Below, piece by piece: positions 40,660 to 49,696 of a stretch of DNA of 64,000 nucleotides (position 1 is the stretch's first letter; each line of letters starts with the position of its first letter). The stretch lies in the NCBI RefSeq assembly GCF_041435355.1, contig NZ_CP108442.1:2604001-2668000 (forward strand), in the 5' to 3' direction. Position numbers and translations under genes: made by a program. This DNA comes from Streptomyces sp. NBC_01276 (GTDB lineage: Bacteria; Actinomycetota; Actinomycetes; Streptomycetales; Streptomycetaceae). A model generated the notes under the pieces. The model was not told where the DNA came from. It ran no database searches and saw only the letters and a list, made by a program, of their open reading frames with translations.

Positions 40660-41655
40660 TCAGCAGACTTCTTCGAGATCCCGCCATTCCCGGCTGTCGG
40701 GGCTGTCCGCGACCCATCCGTCGAGCAGTCCGCGCACCAGGCCGGCCGGCGCCGCGATGCCGCATTCGCGCTCGGGCACCCACAGGGAGCCGGAACCGGC
40801 CGTGCGGTGGCCGAGCGGGCCCGGATGTCCCGGTTCGCTGTGGTCGTGGGGGTCCAGGTGGTCCCCCTCGCCCTCGCCGCTGGGCATCGCGCTCTCCGAG
40901 CAGGTCCGGCACAGCAGCCGGACGGACGAGGACCAGTCCTCGGCGGCGAAGCCGGCGTCGGAGGCCAGCTGCTCCAGGGCGTCGCGGTCGGCCTCGGTGG
41001 CCGCCTCCAGGAGCACCACCCAGGTCGGCACCGGGGAGGGGGCCCACAGCTCGATCTCGTCGAAGACCGGGTACGAGGGGCCGGCCGCGGTGATCCGCTC
41101 GCCGTGCGGGACGCCGTCGTGCAGGACGACCTCGCCCCAGCGCCGTCCCGAGGAGGGAAGCGGAATGGACAGGACCTCCATCCGGGCCGGATCGAGCCTG
41201 CGGCCCCACACGACCTCGGCCTCGCCCTCGGGCGACAGCCGTACCGCCGCGCTGCCGAGTTCCATGCCGACCGGCTCGCCCGTCCCGGCGGTGCTGTGCG
41301 GGTCGCCGGGCACCCTCAGCCCGTAGGCCTGCCAGGCCCGGCGGGCCAGCGGCCAGTCCTGGAGGGCGGTCGCGGCGATCCCCACGTTCCACCAGTCCGG
41401 GGCGCCGGTCTCGCGGTCCAGCAGGGCCACGGCGCGCAGCCCGGCGGCCCGCGCCTGCTCCCAGTCGTGCCGGAACTTGTGGAGCAGGGCCAGGTTGAAC
41501 CAGGACTCGGACAGCCAGGGCTCCAGATCCGCCGCCCTGGTCAGCAGCGCGCCCGCGTCCTCGTACCGACCGTCGCCGATCAGCGTGAACGCGCGGTCGG
41601 TGGCCTGCCGCCACGAGGCGGAGGGCCGATGGCGTACCTTCCCGAAGATCCTCAC
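40660..41655 (-). CDS. Tetratricopeptide-repeat protein
   Basis: 331 residues. Two or three TPR units occupy residues 15-110 (FTLIGDGRYEDAGALLTRAADLEPWLSESWFNLALL). A beta-rich domain with EVVWGRRLDPARMEVLSIPLP follows, then a Cys-containing C-terminus. Soluble. GTG start at 41655 (VRIFGKVRH); the frame is open to 41727. The role is unknown, probably protein scaffolding. Confidence 0.75.
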   Translation of the reverse strand: MRIFGKVRHRPSASWRQATDRAFTLIGDGRYEDAGALLTRAADLEPWLSESWFNLALLHKFRHDWEQARAAGLRAVALLDRETGAPDWWNVGIAATALQDWPLARRAWQAYGLRVPGDPHSTAGTGEPVGMELGSAAVRLSPEGEAEVVWGRRLDPARMEVLSIPLPSSGRRWGEVVLHDGVPHGERITAAGPSYPVFDEIELWAPSPVPTWVVLLEAATEADRDALEQLASDAGFAAEDWSSSVRLLCRTCSESAMPSGEGEGDHLDPHDHSEPGHPGPLGHRTAGSGSLWVPERECGIAAPAGLVRGLLDGWVADSPDSREWRDLEEVC

Positions 41656-41759
41656 GATTCCCGCCTGCCGGTCCAACGGTGCAGCCTTGCGGACACCCTC
41701 ACGGACACTCCTACTGCATCCAACCATGCCCGCTCGGACGGCCGCTCATTACCCATGGG

Positions 41760-43037
41760 TTACCCCGGTGCGACGGGGACGACTCCGCCCCGCCCGCCCC
41801 TGGCCAGAACCCTCGCCAGGGACTCCACGACCTCGGGCTGGTAATCGTGCCCGGTGCCCAGCCGGAGCTGCTCCAGGGCTGCCAGTGGGCCGCCCGGGTG
41901 ACGGTTCCCGCCCACCAGGTCGTCGTACGCGTTCACCGCGCGCACGATCCGGGCGGCGACGGGCTGGTCCCGGTACGGGTCCGCCTGCCGCTCCACGATC
42001 ACCGCGACCTCGGGCGGCACCCCGGTCTGGCGGGCCACCTCGCCGCCCAGCCCGGCGATCCGGCGGGCCTCGTCGGCGGGCAGGCCGGCGGTGGCGCCGG
42101 AGGGGACAGGGTCGACCAGCGAGAGCTGCCCGATGTCGTGCATCAGGGCGGCGTACTCCAGCACCGTGAGCTCCCGCTCGGAGAGCCCCAGCTCGCGGCC
42201 GACGGCGCAGCTGAGGGCCGCGACCCGGCGGGAGTGCCCCGGTGGGGTGTAGCCGGCGATCTCGGTGGCCCGCGCCAGGGAGGTGATGGTCTGGCGGTAG
42301 GTGGTGCGGATCGCGGTGATCCGGTGGAAGGACATCTGGGTCAGCAGCAGCGGCACGCTGAAGACGGGCAGGGCCCACAGGCCCGCCACGGCCACGCCGA
42401 GGGCCATGACGACCCCGGTGGCGCAGATCGCGGCGCCGATGCCGAGCCGGGCGCGCAGCTCGTCGCGCAGCAGCGGCCCGTAGGGCCATCCGGTGCGGGA
42501 CCGGGCCGACGCGGCGGCGAGGACGGCGTCGCACAGGGCGGTCAGGCCGAGCAGGAGCAGCAGGAACAGGACCGTGTACGGGCCCTGCCCGAGCCACTGC
42601 CCCAGCCGCCCGGAGTGGTGGAGGGGCTGGAAGCAGGCCGCGGCGAAGCCCACGGTCAGGACCCGGCGGGCCACGTGGTCCAGGGCGGGCCCGCGCCCCC
42701 GGGCGACGTGCGGCACCACCCCGGCCAGGGCCGCCGCGACGACGACGGCGACGGTCTGCAGGACCCCGTGCTGGGTGGGGTGCCCGGCGTTCTGGCCGAG
42801 CAGGGCGTACGCGAGGGCTGCGGCGAAGCCCAGCGGCGCGGGCCGGCGGTCCTCACCGGGGACGTGCCCGGCGGGGTCGCGGTGGTCGCGCCGGGCCAGT
42901 TCCCCGACGGTGATCAGGATGCCGAAGGCGAGGGCGACGCCCGGGTCGGCGACTCCGGTCCACAGGGTGTGGCCGAGTCCCGCCAGGGTGAGCAGGGCGG
43001 CGGCCGCCCGCACGCCCCACGCGGACCGGGCCCTCAC
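41760..43037 (-). CDS. Membrane HD-domain protein, degenerate HD-GYP
   Basis: 425 residues. About 6 membrane spans (1-190) are followed by an HD phosphohydrolase domain (GHSRRVAALSCAVGRELGL near 250, LMHDIGQLSLVD near 283). The second half of the HD-GYP signature is lost: in place of HHE...GSGYP it reads ERQADPYRDQP. It is therefore doubtful that it cleaves c-di-GMP. Its GTG start overlaps the stop of the intact HD-GYP gene, so the two are coupled. Confidence 0.83.
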   Translation of the reverse strand: MRARSAWGVRAAAALLTLAGLGHTLWTGVADPGVALAFGILITVGELARRDHRDPAGHVPGEDRRPAPLGFAAALAYALLGQNAGHPTQHGVLQTVAVVVAAALAGVVPHVARGRGPALDHVARRVLTVGFAAACFQPLHHSGRLGQWLGQGPYTVLFLLLLLGLTALCDAVLAAASARSRTGWPYGPLLRDELRARLGIGAAICATGVVMALGVAVAGLWALPVFSVPLLLTQMSFHRITAIRTTYRQTITSLARATEIAGYTPPGHSRRVAALSCAVGRELGLSERELTVLEYAALMHDIGQLSLVDPVPSGATAGLPADEARRIAGLGGEVARQTGVPPEVAVIVERQADPYRDQPVAARIVRAVNAYDDLVGGNRHPGGPLAALEQLRLGTGHDYQPEVVESLARVLARGGRGGVVPVAPG

Positions 43038-44572
43038 CGGGCACCCGGTGCGGGCCGCCCGGGCGCCGGCTCGCCCTCGCCGCGCGGACGGTCGGCCGCG
43101 GGGCCCGGCGGCTGGGCGGGCACCGCGGGCAGCGCCGGCACCGCGGTGGCTGCCGTACCCGCGGCGGCGGCCGTACCCGCGGCCGTACCCGCGGCGGCGG
43201 CACCGGCACCGATCACCTGGAGGTCGTCGTCGGAGGTGACCACGGGGTGCCAGCCGTCCCGCCCGATGGCGGTGACCAGCGCCCGCACCATGGCCGGGTC
43301 GAACTGGGCCCCGGCGCAGCGCTCCAGTTCCGTCAGGGCGACCGCCACCGGCCGGGCCCGGCTGTAGGAGCGGGTCGAGGTCATCGCGTCGAAGGAGTCG
43401 GCCACCGCCACCACCCGGGCCAGCACCGGGATCTGCTCCCCGCTCAGCCCGTAGGGGTAACCGGAGCCGTCGACCCGCTCGTGGTGGTGCAGGATCGCGG
43501 ACCGGGCCTCCCCCAGGAAACCGATGCCCCGGACCATCTCGTGCCCGTACTCGGGGTGCAGCTCGATGACCCGGCGTTCCTCGGGGGTCAGCGGCCCGTC
43601 CTTGCGCAGCAGGCGGGTCGGTACGCCGAGCTTGCCGACGTCGTGGAGGATCCCGGCGATGCGGACGACCTCCAGGCGGTCGTCGGCCATGCCCAGCTCG
43701 CGGGCGATCATCGCGGAGGCCTGGCCGACGCGTTCGCTGTGGCCGCGCGTGTAGCGGTCCTTGATGTCGACGGCCCGCACCAGGGCGCGGATCGTGGCCC
43801 GGTGGGCGGCGCGCTCGCGGTGGTACTGGGCGAAGACCCAGCAGGAGACGGACATGGGCAGGAGGACGAGCAGGGCGGCCGGGATCCCGTAGGGGCTGCG
43901 CCACATCACGGCCATCATCAGTCCGGCGAGGCCGTGCACGCAGTGCGGGGCGAGGGACCTGGTCAGGAGACCGTGCCAGGCGTCGGCGGCCGGCCGGCGT
44001 TCGGCGGCGGCCAGGATCCCGCCGTCGAGGGCGGTGAGCACCAGGCAGAAGGCGACGGCGGCGGCCGCGGCGGGGAGCATCACGGAGGGGAAGCCGGCCA
44101 CCCAGAGGGAGGGGTCCGCGCCGTGACCGGTCCCGACCGGCAGGCCCGTGCCGCCGGCGGATCCCCCGGCTCCGGCCGTCGGCTCCCGGCCGCCGAGGAG
44201 CCCGTAGACCCGCCCGGCCAGGTGGGCGGCTATCGCCTGCTGGGCCCCGTGCCACACCCGGCGGACCCCGGCGGACCGCCGGACGACGGTCTGGGCGAGC
44301 GCGCCCGGCACGGCCACGAGGGCGGCGGCCGCGGGCGGCAGCAGGAAGACGGCGGCCATCACGACGGGGAGGAAGGGGCCGGGGCCGTCGGGCGCCCGGC
44401 GGCCCGCAGGGGCGAGCACCCGGACCAGTTCGCAGCCCAGGGAGAGCGCGGCGAGCAGGACGACGGCCGTCCAGGGCGTCGCGGGGTCCGTCAGGGCGGG
44501 GGCGGCACACGCGGCGGCCGCGAGCACGGCGGCCAGCACGTACGCGCGCGCCGTCGGCGGAAGTGCCCGCAT
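43034..44572 (-). CDS. Membrane HD-GYP protein, probable c-di-GMP phosphodiesterase
   Basis: 512 residues. N-terminal membrane spans (about 10-260) precede an intact HD-GYP domain: RYTRGHSERVGQASAMI near 273, ILHDVGKLGVPTRLL near 307, and HHHERVDGSGYPYGLSG near 355. HD-GYP enzymes hydrolyse the second messenger c-di-GMP. The C-terminus (about 450-512) is an Ala/Gly/Thr/Pro-rich low-complexity tail from tandem DNA repeats. Confidence 0.87.
   Translation of the reverse strand: MRALPPTARAYVLAAVLAAAACAAPALTDPATPWTAVVLLAALSLGCELVRVLAPAGRRAPDGPGPFLPVVMAAVFLLPPAAAALVAVPGALAQTVVRRSAGVRRVWHGAQQAIAAHLAGRVYGLLGGREPTAGAGGSAGGTGLPVGTGHGADPSLWVAGFPSVMLPAAAAAVAFCLVLTALDGGILAAAERRPAADAWHGLLTRSLAPHCVHGLAGLMMAVMWRSPYGIPAALLVLLPMSVSCWVFAQYHRERAAHRATIRALVRAVDIKDRYTRGHSERVGQASAMIARELGMADDRLEVVRIAGILHDVGKLGVPTRLLRKDGPLTPEERRVIELHPEYGHEMVRGIGFLGEARSAILHHHERVDGSGYPYGLSGEQIPVLARVVAVADSFDAMTSTRSYSRARPVAVALTELERCAGAQFDPAMVRALVTAIGRDGWHPVVTSDDDLQVIGAGAAAAGTAAGTAAAAGTAATAVPALPAVPAQPPGPAADRPRGEGEPAPGRPAPGAR
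43152..43195. repeat. Short tandem repeats in the HD-GYP tail
   Basis: GCCGTACCCGCGGC occurs at 43152-43165, 43170-43183 and 43182-43195. It encodes the Ala/Gly/Thr-rich tail and probably varies in copy number. Confidence 0.7.
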
Positions 44573-44691
44573 GGCGCTCGCCTCCCCCCTGTGCCGTGCG
44601 CACCGGGTGCCGAAGGGAACCGGCACCGAGAGGGGAGAATAGGCGGGCCCTCCGGGAAAGCAGGGCACATTTTCGCATTGCGCCGTACGGG

Positions 44692-44740
44692 CGCCCCCGG
44701 ATTAGCACCTTCGAGTGAACGAAGTGGACTTCCGGGGGCG
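44692..44740 (-). terminator. Nested hairpin downstream of rsrA
   Basis: CGCCCCCGGA (44692-44701) pairs with TCCGGGGGCG (44731-44740), enclosing a smaller CTTCG/CGAAG stem (44709-44724). It begins 14 bases past the rsrA stop. Confidence 0.6.
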
Positions 44741-44754
44741 GTTGTTCAGCCGGC

Positions 44755-45057
44755 TCAGCCGGTGGCGGGACCGGCGGTCACGTCGTGGTCGGGCACGGCC
44801 TGGCCCGATCGGATCAGCTCGATCCGTCCCATGACCTTGGAACGCAGATCGCTCGGCACGTCGTCCGAACCGCAGCAGCGCTTCACCAGCTTCTTGACGG
44901 CCTGCTCCAGGCCGTACTTCTCGAGACAGGGATTGCACTCGCCGAAGTGGGTCTCGAACTTCGTGCAGTCACTGTCGGGCATCTCGTGGTCCAGGAACTC
45001 ATAGAGATGGTCCAGAACCTCGGCGCACTCCGTCTCGTGCGGCTCTCCGCAGCTCAT
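44755..45057 (-). CDS. rsrA: Redox-sensitive zinc anti-sigma factor RsrA
   Basis: 100 residues. The ZAS motif HFGECNPC (His-x3-Cys-x2-Cys) near 37-44 and Cys near 3, 11 and 31 provide zinc and disulfide chemistry. A second CC pair (KRCCGS) is near 61. Under thiol oxidation it forms a disulfide, loses zinc and frees sigma-R. Its start overlaps the sigR stop by 4 bases (ATGA). Confidence 0.95.
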   Translation of the reverse strand: MSCGEPHETECAEVLDHLYEFLDHEMPDSDCTKFETHFGECNPCLEKYGLEQAVKKLVKRCCGSDDVPSDLRSKVMGRIELIRSGQAVPDHDVTAGPATG

Positions 45058-45863
45058 GAGCCCGAGCCTTTCAGGTCGTTCGACTCTCCCGCGCCCGCGG
45101 GGACCAGCCCGCGCTCACGGGCATAGTCCTCCAGCATTCCGCGGAGTTGACGGCGGCCACGGTGCAGTCGCGACATGACCGTACCGATGGGTGTACCCAT
45201 GATGTCCGCGATCTCCTTGTACGCAAAGCCCTCTACGTCGGCAAGATAGACCGCGATGCGGAACTCTTCCGGAATGGCCTGCAGGGCTTCCTTCACATCG
45301 GAATCGGGCAGGTGGTCGAGCGCCTGCGATTCCGCGGAACGCAGACCGGTCGACATGTGCGACTCGGCGCGCGCCAGCTGCCAGTCCTCGATCTCCTCCG
45401 CCGCGCTGCGCTGCGGCTCGCGCTGCTTCTTGCGGTAGGAGTTGATGAACGTGTTGGTCAGAATGCGGTACAGCCACGCCTTGAGATTGGTGCCCTCGCG
45501 GAACTGGTGGAAGGACGCGTACGCCTTCGCGTACGTCTCCTGGACCAGGTCCTCGGCGTCGGCCGGGTTGCGCGTCATGCGCAGCGCGGCGGAGTACATC
45601 TGGTCGAGGTAGCCGAGGGCGTCCCGCTCGAAACGCGCGTTGCGCTCCGCCGTTGTCTCCTGCGCCTGGCCTTCGTCGGTCCCAGCGACAGGACCCACCT
45701 CCTCCGACAGCGTGGCGGCTCCGAAAGCGGATCCGCTCGAATCGGAGAATAGTCGACCATCCCGGCCTTCCGCCGCCCGAAGCGAGGCGCGCTTGGGGGC
45801 AGGCAGCACCGTCCAGTCCAGGTCAGCGGCCTGCGGACGGTTCTGGCTGATGACCTGGGTCAT
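45054..45863 (-). CDS. sigR: Thiol-oxidative-stress ECF sigma factor SigR (long isoform)
   Basis: 269 residues. Region 2 is [31 protein letters not shown]; region 4 is [41 protein letters not shown]. It activates thioredoxin, mycothiol and proteostasis genes. An internal GTG at 45698 ([10 protein letters not shown], preceded by GGAGGAG) gives the normal short form. The extra N-terminus is exactly 55 residues, as in the unstable S. coelicolor sigma-R'. A sigma-R promoter lies upstream. Confidence 0.95.
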   Translation of the reverse strand: MTQVISQNRPQAADLDWTVLPAPKRASLRAAEGRDGRLFSDSSGSAFGAATLSEEVGPVAGTDEGQAQETTAERNARFERDALGYLDQMYSAALRMTRNPADAEDLVQETYAKAYASFHQFREGTNLKAWLYRILTNTFINSYRKKQREPQRSAAEEIEDWQLARAESHMSTGLRSAESQALDHLPDSDVKEALQAIPEEFRIAVYLADVEGFAYKEIADIMGTPIGTVMSRLHRGRRQLRGMLEDYARERGLVPAGAGESNDLKGSGS

Positions 45864-45911
45864 GCGCTCCCTCTCCTCCGACGAATTCCCCTACGTTCCG
45901 ACACTCCACAC

Positions 45912-45937
45912 AACAGGCGGGCCGTGCAGGGCATTCC
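45912..45937 (-). promoter_or_regulatory. SigR-dependent autoregulatory promoter of sigR
   Basis: On the minus strand GGGAAT, an 18-base spacer and GTT match the sigma-R consensus (GGAAT-N18-GTT) exactly. It lies 49-74 bases before the long-isoform ATG, corresponding to sigRp2. Confidence 0.85.
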
Positions 45938-46033
45938 CGGGCCCGCCAAGGGCTTTCGGCCGTATTCCGGTCCGGCCGGGGCGGGGTGACCGGGATCACT
46001 GCGGAATCCGTCAGGTCGGGCGCGCGACCGCCC

Positions 46034-46678
46034 TCACCCGATGAGCCGGTCGAGCCACGGGCCCACCGCACCGGTGATCACGGCGAGGGTTTCCTCCCGG
46101 GTCGGGCCCGCCTTCTTCGGCACGGCGAAGCCGTGGTCGGCGTGGGCCACCTCCACCAGCTCGTACGGGTCCGCTCCGGCCGGCGCCGGGAACTCCTCGG
46201 GCCGCCCGAAGGGGTCCCTGCCGCCCTGCACCACCAGCACCGGCCGGCCGGCGCCCAGCAGCTCCGCCTCCCGGGACTTCTCGGGCCGGCCCGGCGGGTG
46301 CAGCGGGAACGCCAGCGCGAGCACCCCGGCGGCGTCCAGCTCCCCGGCGGTCCGGCAGGCCACCCTGGCCCCGGCGCTGCGCCCGCCGGCCACCACGGGC
46401 AGGCCCGGCCGGCGCAGCACGGGCCACACGGCGCGCCAGCCCGCGTCGAGCGTCCCGGGGGCGGCGGCGACCTTCTTGCCCGCGACCCGCCAGGGCTGCT
46501 CGACCAGGGCGACGGTGACCCCGCGCGCGGGCAGGGCGGCGGCCAGGGCCGCGAGGTCCCGGGCCTCGATGCCACCGCCGGCACCGTGGCCGAGGGCCAG
46601 GACGAGCCGCGCGGCGCGGGCGGGGTGCCAGGTGACGCGGGCCTCGCCCGCCGGGGTGTCGACGCTCTCGGTGGTCAT
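46034..46678 (-). CDS. Alpha/beta-hydrolase of the dienelactone/KANL3-Tex30 type
   Basis: 214 residues. Nucleophile elbow GGRSAGARVA near 98 (Ser), acid in QGGRDPFGRPEEF near 152, and base His in HADHGFAVPKK near 180. The oxyanion-type LGHGAGGGIEA is near 29. Cytoplasmic; the substrate is unknown. It lies 24 bases beyond the SRAP stop on the same strand, so the two may be co-transcribed. Confidence 0.85.
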   Translation of the reverse strand: MTTESVDTPAGEARVTWHPARAARLVLALGHGAGGGIEARDLAALAAALPARGVTVALVEQPWRVAGKKVAAAPGTLDAGWRAVWPVLRRPGLPVVAGGRSAGARVACRTAGELDAAGVLALAFPLHPPGRPEKSREAELLGAGRPVLVVQGGRDPFGRPEEFPAPAGADPYELVEVAHADHGFAVPKKAGPTREETLAVITGAVGPWLDRLIG

Positions 46679-46702
46679 CCCCCGATCATGCCGGTCACGG
46701 GG

Positions 46703-47518
46703 TCAGAAGAGGGTGCCCTCCTCCGGCGCGGCCAGCTCGCCGAGCAGCTCCGGCCCGTTGTTGCGGACGTTGCTGACGGCGGTGGACACCGGGTAGGCGC
46801 GCATCAGCCCGCCGGGCGGCGGGGCGAGGAGGCCGCGCAGCTCGTCCTCGTCGGTGCGGGCGGGGTCCAGCCAGGCGTCCCAGCGGTCCGGGGTCAGCAT
46901 GAGCGGCATCCGGGGGTGGATGTCGGACAGCGAGCGCGGGCCCTCGGCGGGGGCCGAGCCCAGCGGCCCGGTCTCGGCCTCGGCGGTGATCACCGAGCAG
47001 GTGGCCCACCAGGCCTGCGGGTGCTCGGGCGGCAGGGTCCCGTCGCGCCAGAACTCGTAGATCCCGGCCATGGCGAAGACGGAGCCGTCGGTGGGCAGGA
47101 CGAAGTACGGCTGCTTGCGGGACCGCTTCTTCTTCCCCTCGACCTCCAGCTGCCGCTCGTCGTGGGCGGTGACCCACTCGTAGTAGCCGTCGGCGGGGAC
47201 GATGCAGCGCCGCTGGGCGAAGGGGCGGCGGAAGGACGGCTTCTCGTGGAGGGTCTCGGACCGTGCGTTGATCATCCGGGCGGCGCCCTCGGGGTTCTTG
47301 GCCCAGGAGGGGACCAGGCCCCACTTCAGCACCCGCAGCTGGCGAACCGGACGCGGGTCCCGCGCGTCTTTGAGGGGACGGTCGAGGACGACGTGGACCT
47401 CCTTCGTCGGCGCCACGTTCCAGTCGGGGGCCAGGGTCTCCTGCGGCTCCCACCGCTCGACACCGAACACCGCCGCCAGCTCCCGGGGCGTCCGACTCGC
47501 CGCAAACCTTCCGCACAT
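46703..47518 (-). CDS. SRAP-domain protein (YedK/HMCES type)
   Basis: 271 residues. The catalytic Cys2 follows the initiator Met (MCGRF). Other active-site segments are WNVAPTKEV (Asn), [16 protein letters not shown] (Glu) and [11 protein letters not shown] (His). The protein forms a covalent bond with abasic sites in single-stranded DNA and so protects them. The start must be at Cys2, fixing the ATG at 47518. It is divergent from the M50 gene. Confidence 0.92.
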   Translation of the reverse strand: MCGRFAASRTPRELAAVFGVERWEPQETLAPDWNVAPTKEVHVVLDRPLKDARDPRPVRQLRVLKWGLVPSWAKNPEGAARMINARSETLHEKPSFRRPFAQRRCIVPADGYYEWVTAHDERQLEVEGKKKRSRKQPYFVLPTDGSVFAMAGIYEFWRDGTLPPEHPQAWWATCSVITAEAETGPLGSAPAEGPRSLSDIHPRMPLMLTPDRWDAWLDPARTDEDELRGLLAPPPGGLMRAYPVSTAVSNVRNNGPELLGELAAPEEGTLF

Positions 47519-47571
47519 GGCTGACACACTGCCATGGCACCCGCCCTCCACCGCAAGGAGTCCGCCACTCC

Positions 47572-48285
47572 ATGGACAGCACCACGACGGCCGGTCTCTG
47601 GGACCGGCTGACCGGCATACAGCCCCAGCCCGACCGGTGGCTGGTGGTCCTGACGGGCCTGGCCGCCCTGGCGGCGGTGGGGCCGCGGCCGGTGTGGCTG
47701 CTCTCGCGCAACGCGATCACCATCGCCCACGAGGGCGGGCACGGGCTGCTGGCCCGGCTGACCGGACGGCGGCTCGACGGGATCCGGCTGCACTCGGACA
47801 CCAGCGGGGTCACCGTCAGCAGCGGCAAGCCCACCGGGCTCGGGATGATCCTGACGGCCGCCGCCGGTTACACGGCGCCCCCGCTGCTGGGCCTGGGCGG
47901 GGCCGCCCTGCTGTCGGCGCACCGGATCACGCTGCTGCTGTGGGTGGCGACCGCGCTGCTCCTCGCGATGCTGGTGATGATCCGCAACGCGTACGGACTG
48001 CTGACGGTGGTACTGACCGGCGCCGCGTTCGTGCTGGTGTCCTGGCTGGCGCCGCCCGAGGTGCAGGCGGTGTTCGCCTACGCGGTGGTGTGGTTCCTGC
48101 TGCTCGGCGGGGTGCGGCCGGTGTTCGAGCTCCAGGCCACGCGCCGGCACGGCGGAGCCCCCGATTCGGACGCCGACCAGCTGGGGCGGCTCACCCATGT
48201 GCCCGCGCTCGCCTGGCTGCTGCTCTTCCACGCCGTCGCCCTGTGCTCGCTGATCGGCGGCGGTCGCTGGCTTCTCGGCCTCTGA
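47572..48285 (+). CDS. M50-family membrane metallopeptidase
   Basis: 237 residues with about six hydrophobic segments. The zinc motif [12 protein letters not shown] (HExxH) near 53 lies within a membrane region, and the partner Asp region is less clear. Site-2-protease relatives cut membrane-embedded substrates. No substrate such as an anti-sigma factor is adjacent. ATG at 47572 with AAGGAG upstream. Confidence 0.82.
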   Translation: MDSTTTAGLWDRLTGIQPQPDRWLVVLTGLAALAAVGPRPVWLLSRNAITIAHEGGHGLLARLTGRRLDGIRLHSDTSGVTVSSGKPTGLGMILTAAAGYTAPPLLGLGGAALLSAHRITLLLWVATALLLAMLVMIRNAYGLLTVVLTGAAFVLVSWLAPPEVQAVFAYAVVWFLLLGGVRPVFELQATRRHGGAPDSDADQLGRLTHVPALAWLLLFHAVALCSLIGGGRWLLGL

Positions 48286-48338
48286 GACGGGCCCGCGATC
48301 AAGATCTGGGCCCGGGGGAAGCCACTAAAGTGGTGGCC

Positions 48339-49688
48339 ATGACCGAGACCCCCGCGCTCCACGCCCTCTGGCCCGCCCCCCTCGCGGACGGGGCCGTCCA
48401 CGCCACCGTCACCGTGCCGGGGTCCAAATCGGTCACCAACCGCGCGCTCGTCCTGGCCGCCCTCGCCTCCGAGCCGGGCTGGGTGCGCCGCCCGCTGCGT
48501 TCGCGCGACTCCCAGCTGATGTCGGACGCGCTGCGTGCGCTGGGCGTCGGCATCGAGGAGACCGTCTCCTCCAGCTCCAGCTCCGGCGACGGCGTGGGCG
48601 GCGAGGCCTGGCGGATCATCCCGGCGGCCCTGCACGGCCCGGCCACCCTGGACGTCGGCAACGCGGGCACGGTCATGCGCTTCCTGCCGCCCGTCGCGAC
48701 CCTGGCCGCCGGCGACATCCGCTTCGACGGCGACCCGCGGTCCTACGAGCGCCCCCTCGGCGAGGTCATCAACGCCCTGCGCGTCCTCGGCGCCCGGATC
48801 GACGACGACGGCCGCGGCGCGCTGCCGATGACCGTCCAGGGCGGCGGGGCCCTGGAGGGCGGCACGGTCGAGATCGACGCCTCCAACTCCTCGCAGTTCG
48901 TCTCGGCGCTGCTGCTCTCCGCCCCCCGCTTCAACCAGGGCGTCGAGGTCCGCCACACCGGCGCGACCCTGCCGTCGATGCCGCACATCCGGATGACGGT
49001 GGAGATGCTGCGCGCGGCGGGCGCCCAGGTCGACACCCCCGAGGCCGGCGGCGAGAAGAACGTGTGGCGGGTCGCCCCGGGCGCGCTGCTCGGCCGCGAC
49101 ATGGTCGTGGAGCCGGACCTCTCCAACGCCCAGCCGTTCATGGCCGCGGCCCTGATCACCGGCGGCACGGTGACCGTTCCGGACTGGCCGCGCCGCACCA
49201 CCCAGCCCGGTGACGCGCTGCGCCGGATCTTCACCGAGATGGGCGGCTCCTGCGAGCTGACCGACGCGGGCCTGGTCTTCACCGGCACCGGCAAGATCCA
49301 CGGCATCGACGTGGACCTGAGCGAGGTCGGCGAGCTGACCCCGGGCATCGCGGCGGTCGCGGCGCTGGCCGACTCGGAGTCGGTGCTGCGCGGCGTCCAG
49401 CACCTGCGCCTGCACGAGACGGACCGGCTGGCCGCGCTCACCGCGGAGATCAACGGGCTCGGCGGCGACGTCACCGAGACCGCCGACGGCCTGCACATCC
49501 GCCCGCGCCCGCTGCGCGGCGGCGTCTTCCACACCTACGACGACCACCGGATGGCCACGGCCGGCGCGGTGATCGGCCTGGCCGTCAAGGGCGTGGAGAT
49601 CGAGAACGTGGCGACGACCGCGAAGACCCTGCCGGACTTCCCGAAGATGTGGACAGACATGCTCGCGGGCACGGGAGCGGGAGCGTAG
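48339..49688 (+). CDS. aroA: 3-phosphoshikimate 1-carboxyvinyltransferase (EPSP synthase)
   Basis: 449 residues; shikimate pathway step to chorismate. Motifs: [17 protein letters not shown] near 24 (substrate lysine), [15 protein letters not shown] near 105, [12 protein letters not shown] near 358 and [16 protein letters not shown] near 397. Near residues 74-86 a run of six serines and glycine ([13 protein letters not shown]) from a short TCC/AGC repeat extends a surface loop. RsgA follows after 8 bases, forming an operon. Confidence 0.95.
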   Translation: MTETPALHALWPAPLADGAVHATVTVPGSKSVTNRALVLAALASEPGWVRRPLRSRDSQLMSDALRALGVGIEETVSSSSSSGDGVGGEAWRIIPAALHGPATLDVGNAGTVMRFLPPVATLAAGDIRFDGDPRSYERPLGEVINALRVLGARIDDDGRGALPMTVQGGGALEGGTVEIDASNSSQFVSALLLSAPRFNQGVEVRHTGATLPSMPHIRMTVEMLRAAGAQVDTPEAGGEKNVWRVAPGALLGRDMVVEPDLSNAQPFMAAALITGGTVTVPDWPRRTTQPGDALRRIFTEMGGSCELTDAGLVFTGTGKIHGIDVDLSEVGELTPGIAAVAALADSESVLRGVQHLRLHETDRLAALTAEINGLGGDVTETADGLHIRPRPLRGGVFHTYDDHRMATAGAVIGLAVKGVEIENVATTAKTLPDFPKMWTDMLAGTGAGA

Positions 49689-49696
49689 GGCCCGTC

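Noticed and set aside
41655..41727. Longer start for the TPR protein
   Set aside because: The extra 24 residues are basic and unlike the rest; the GTG at 41655 begins a more typical sequence, though this is not certain.
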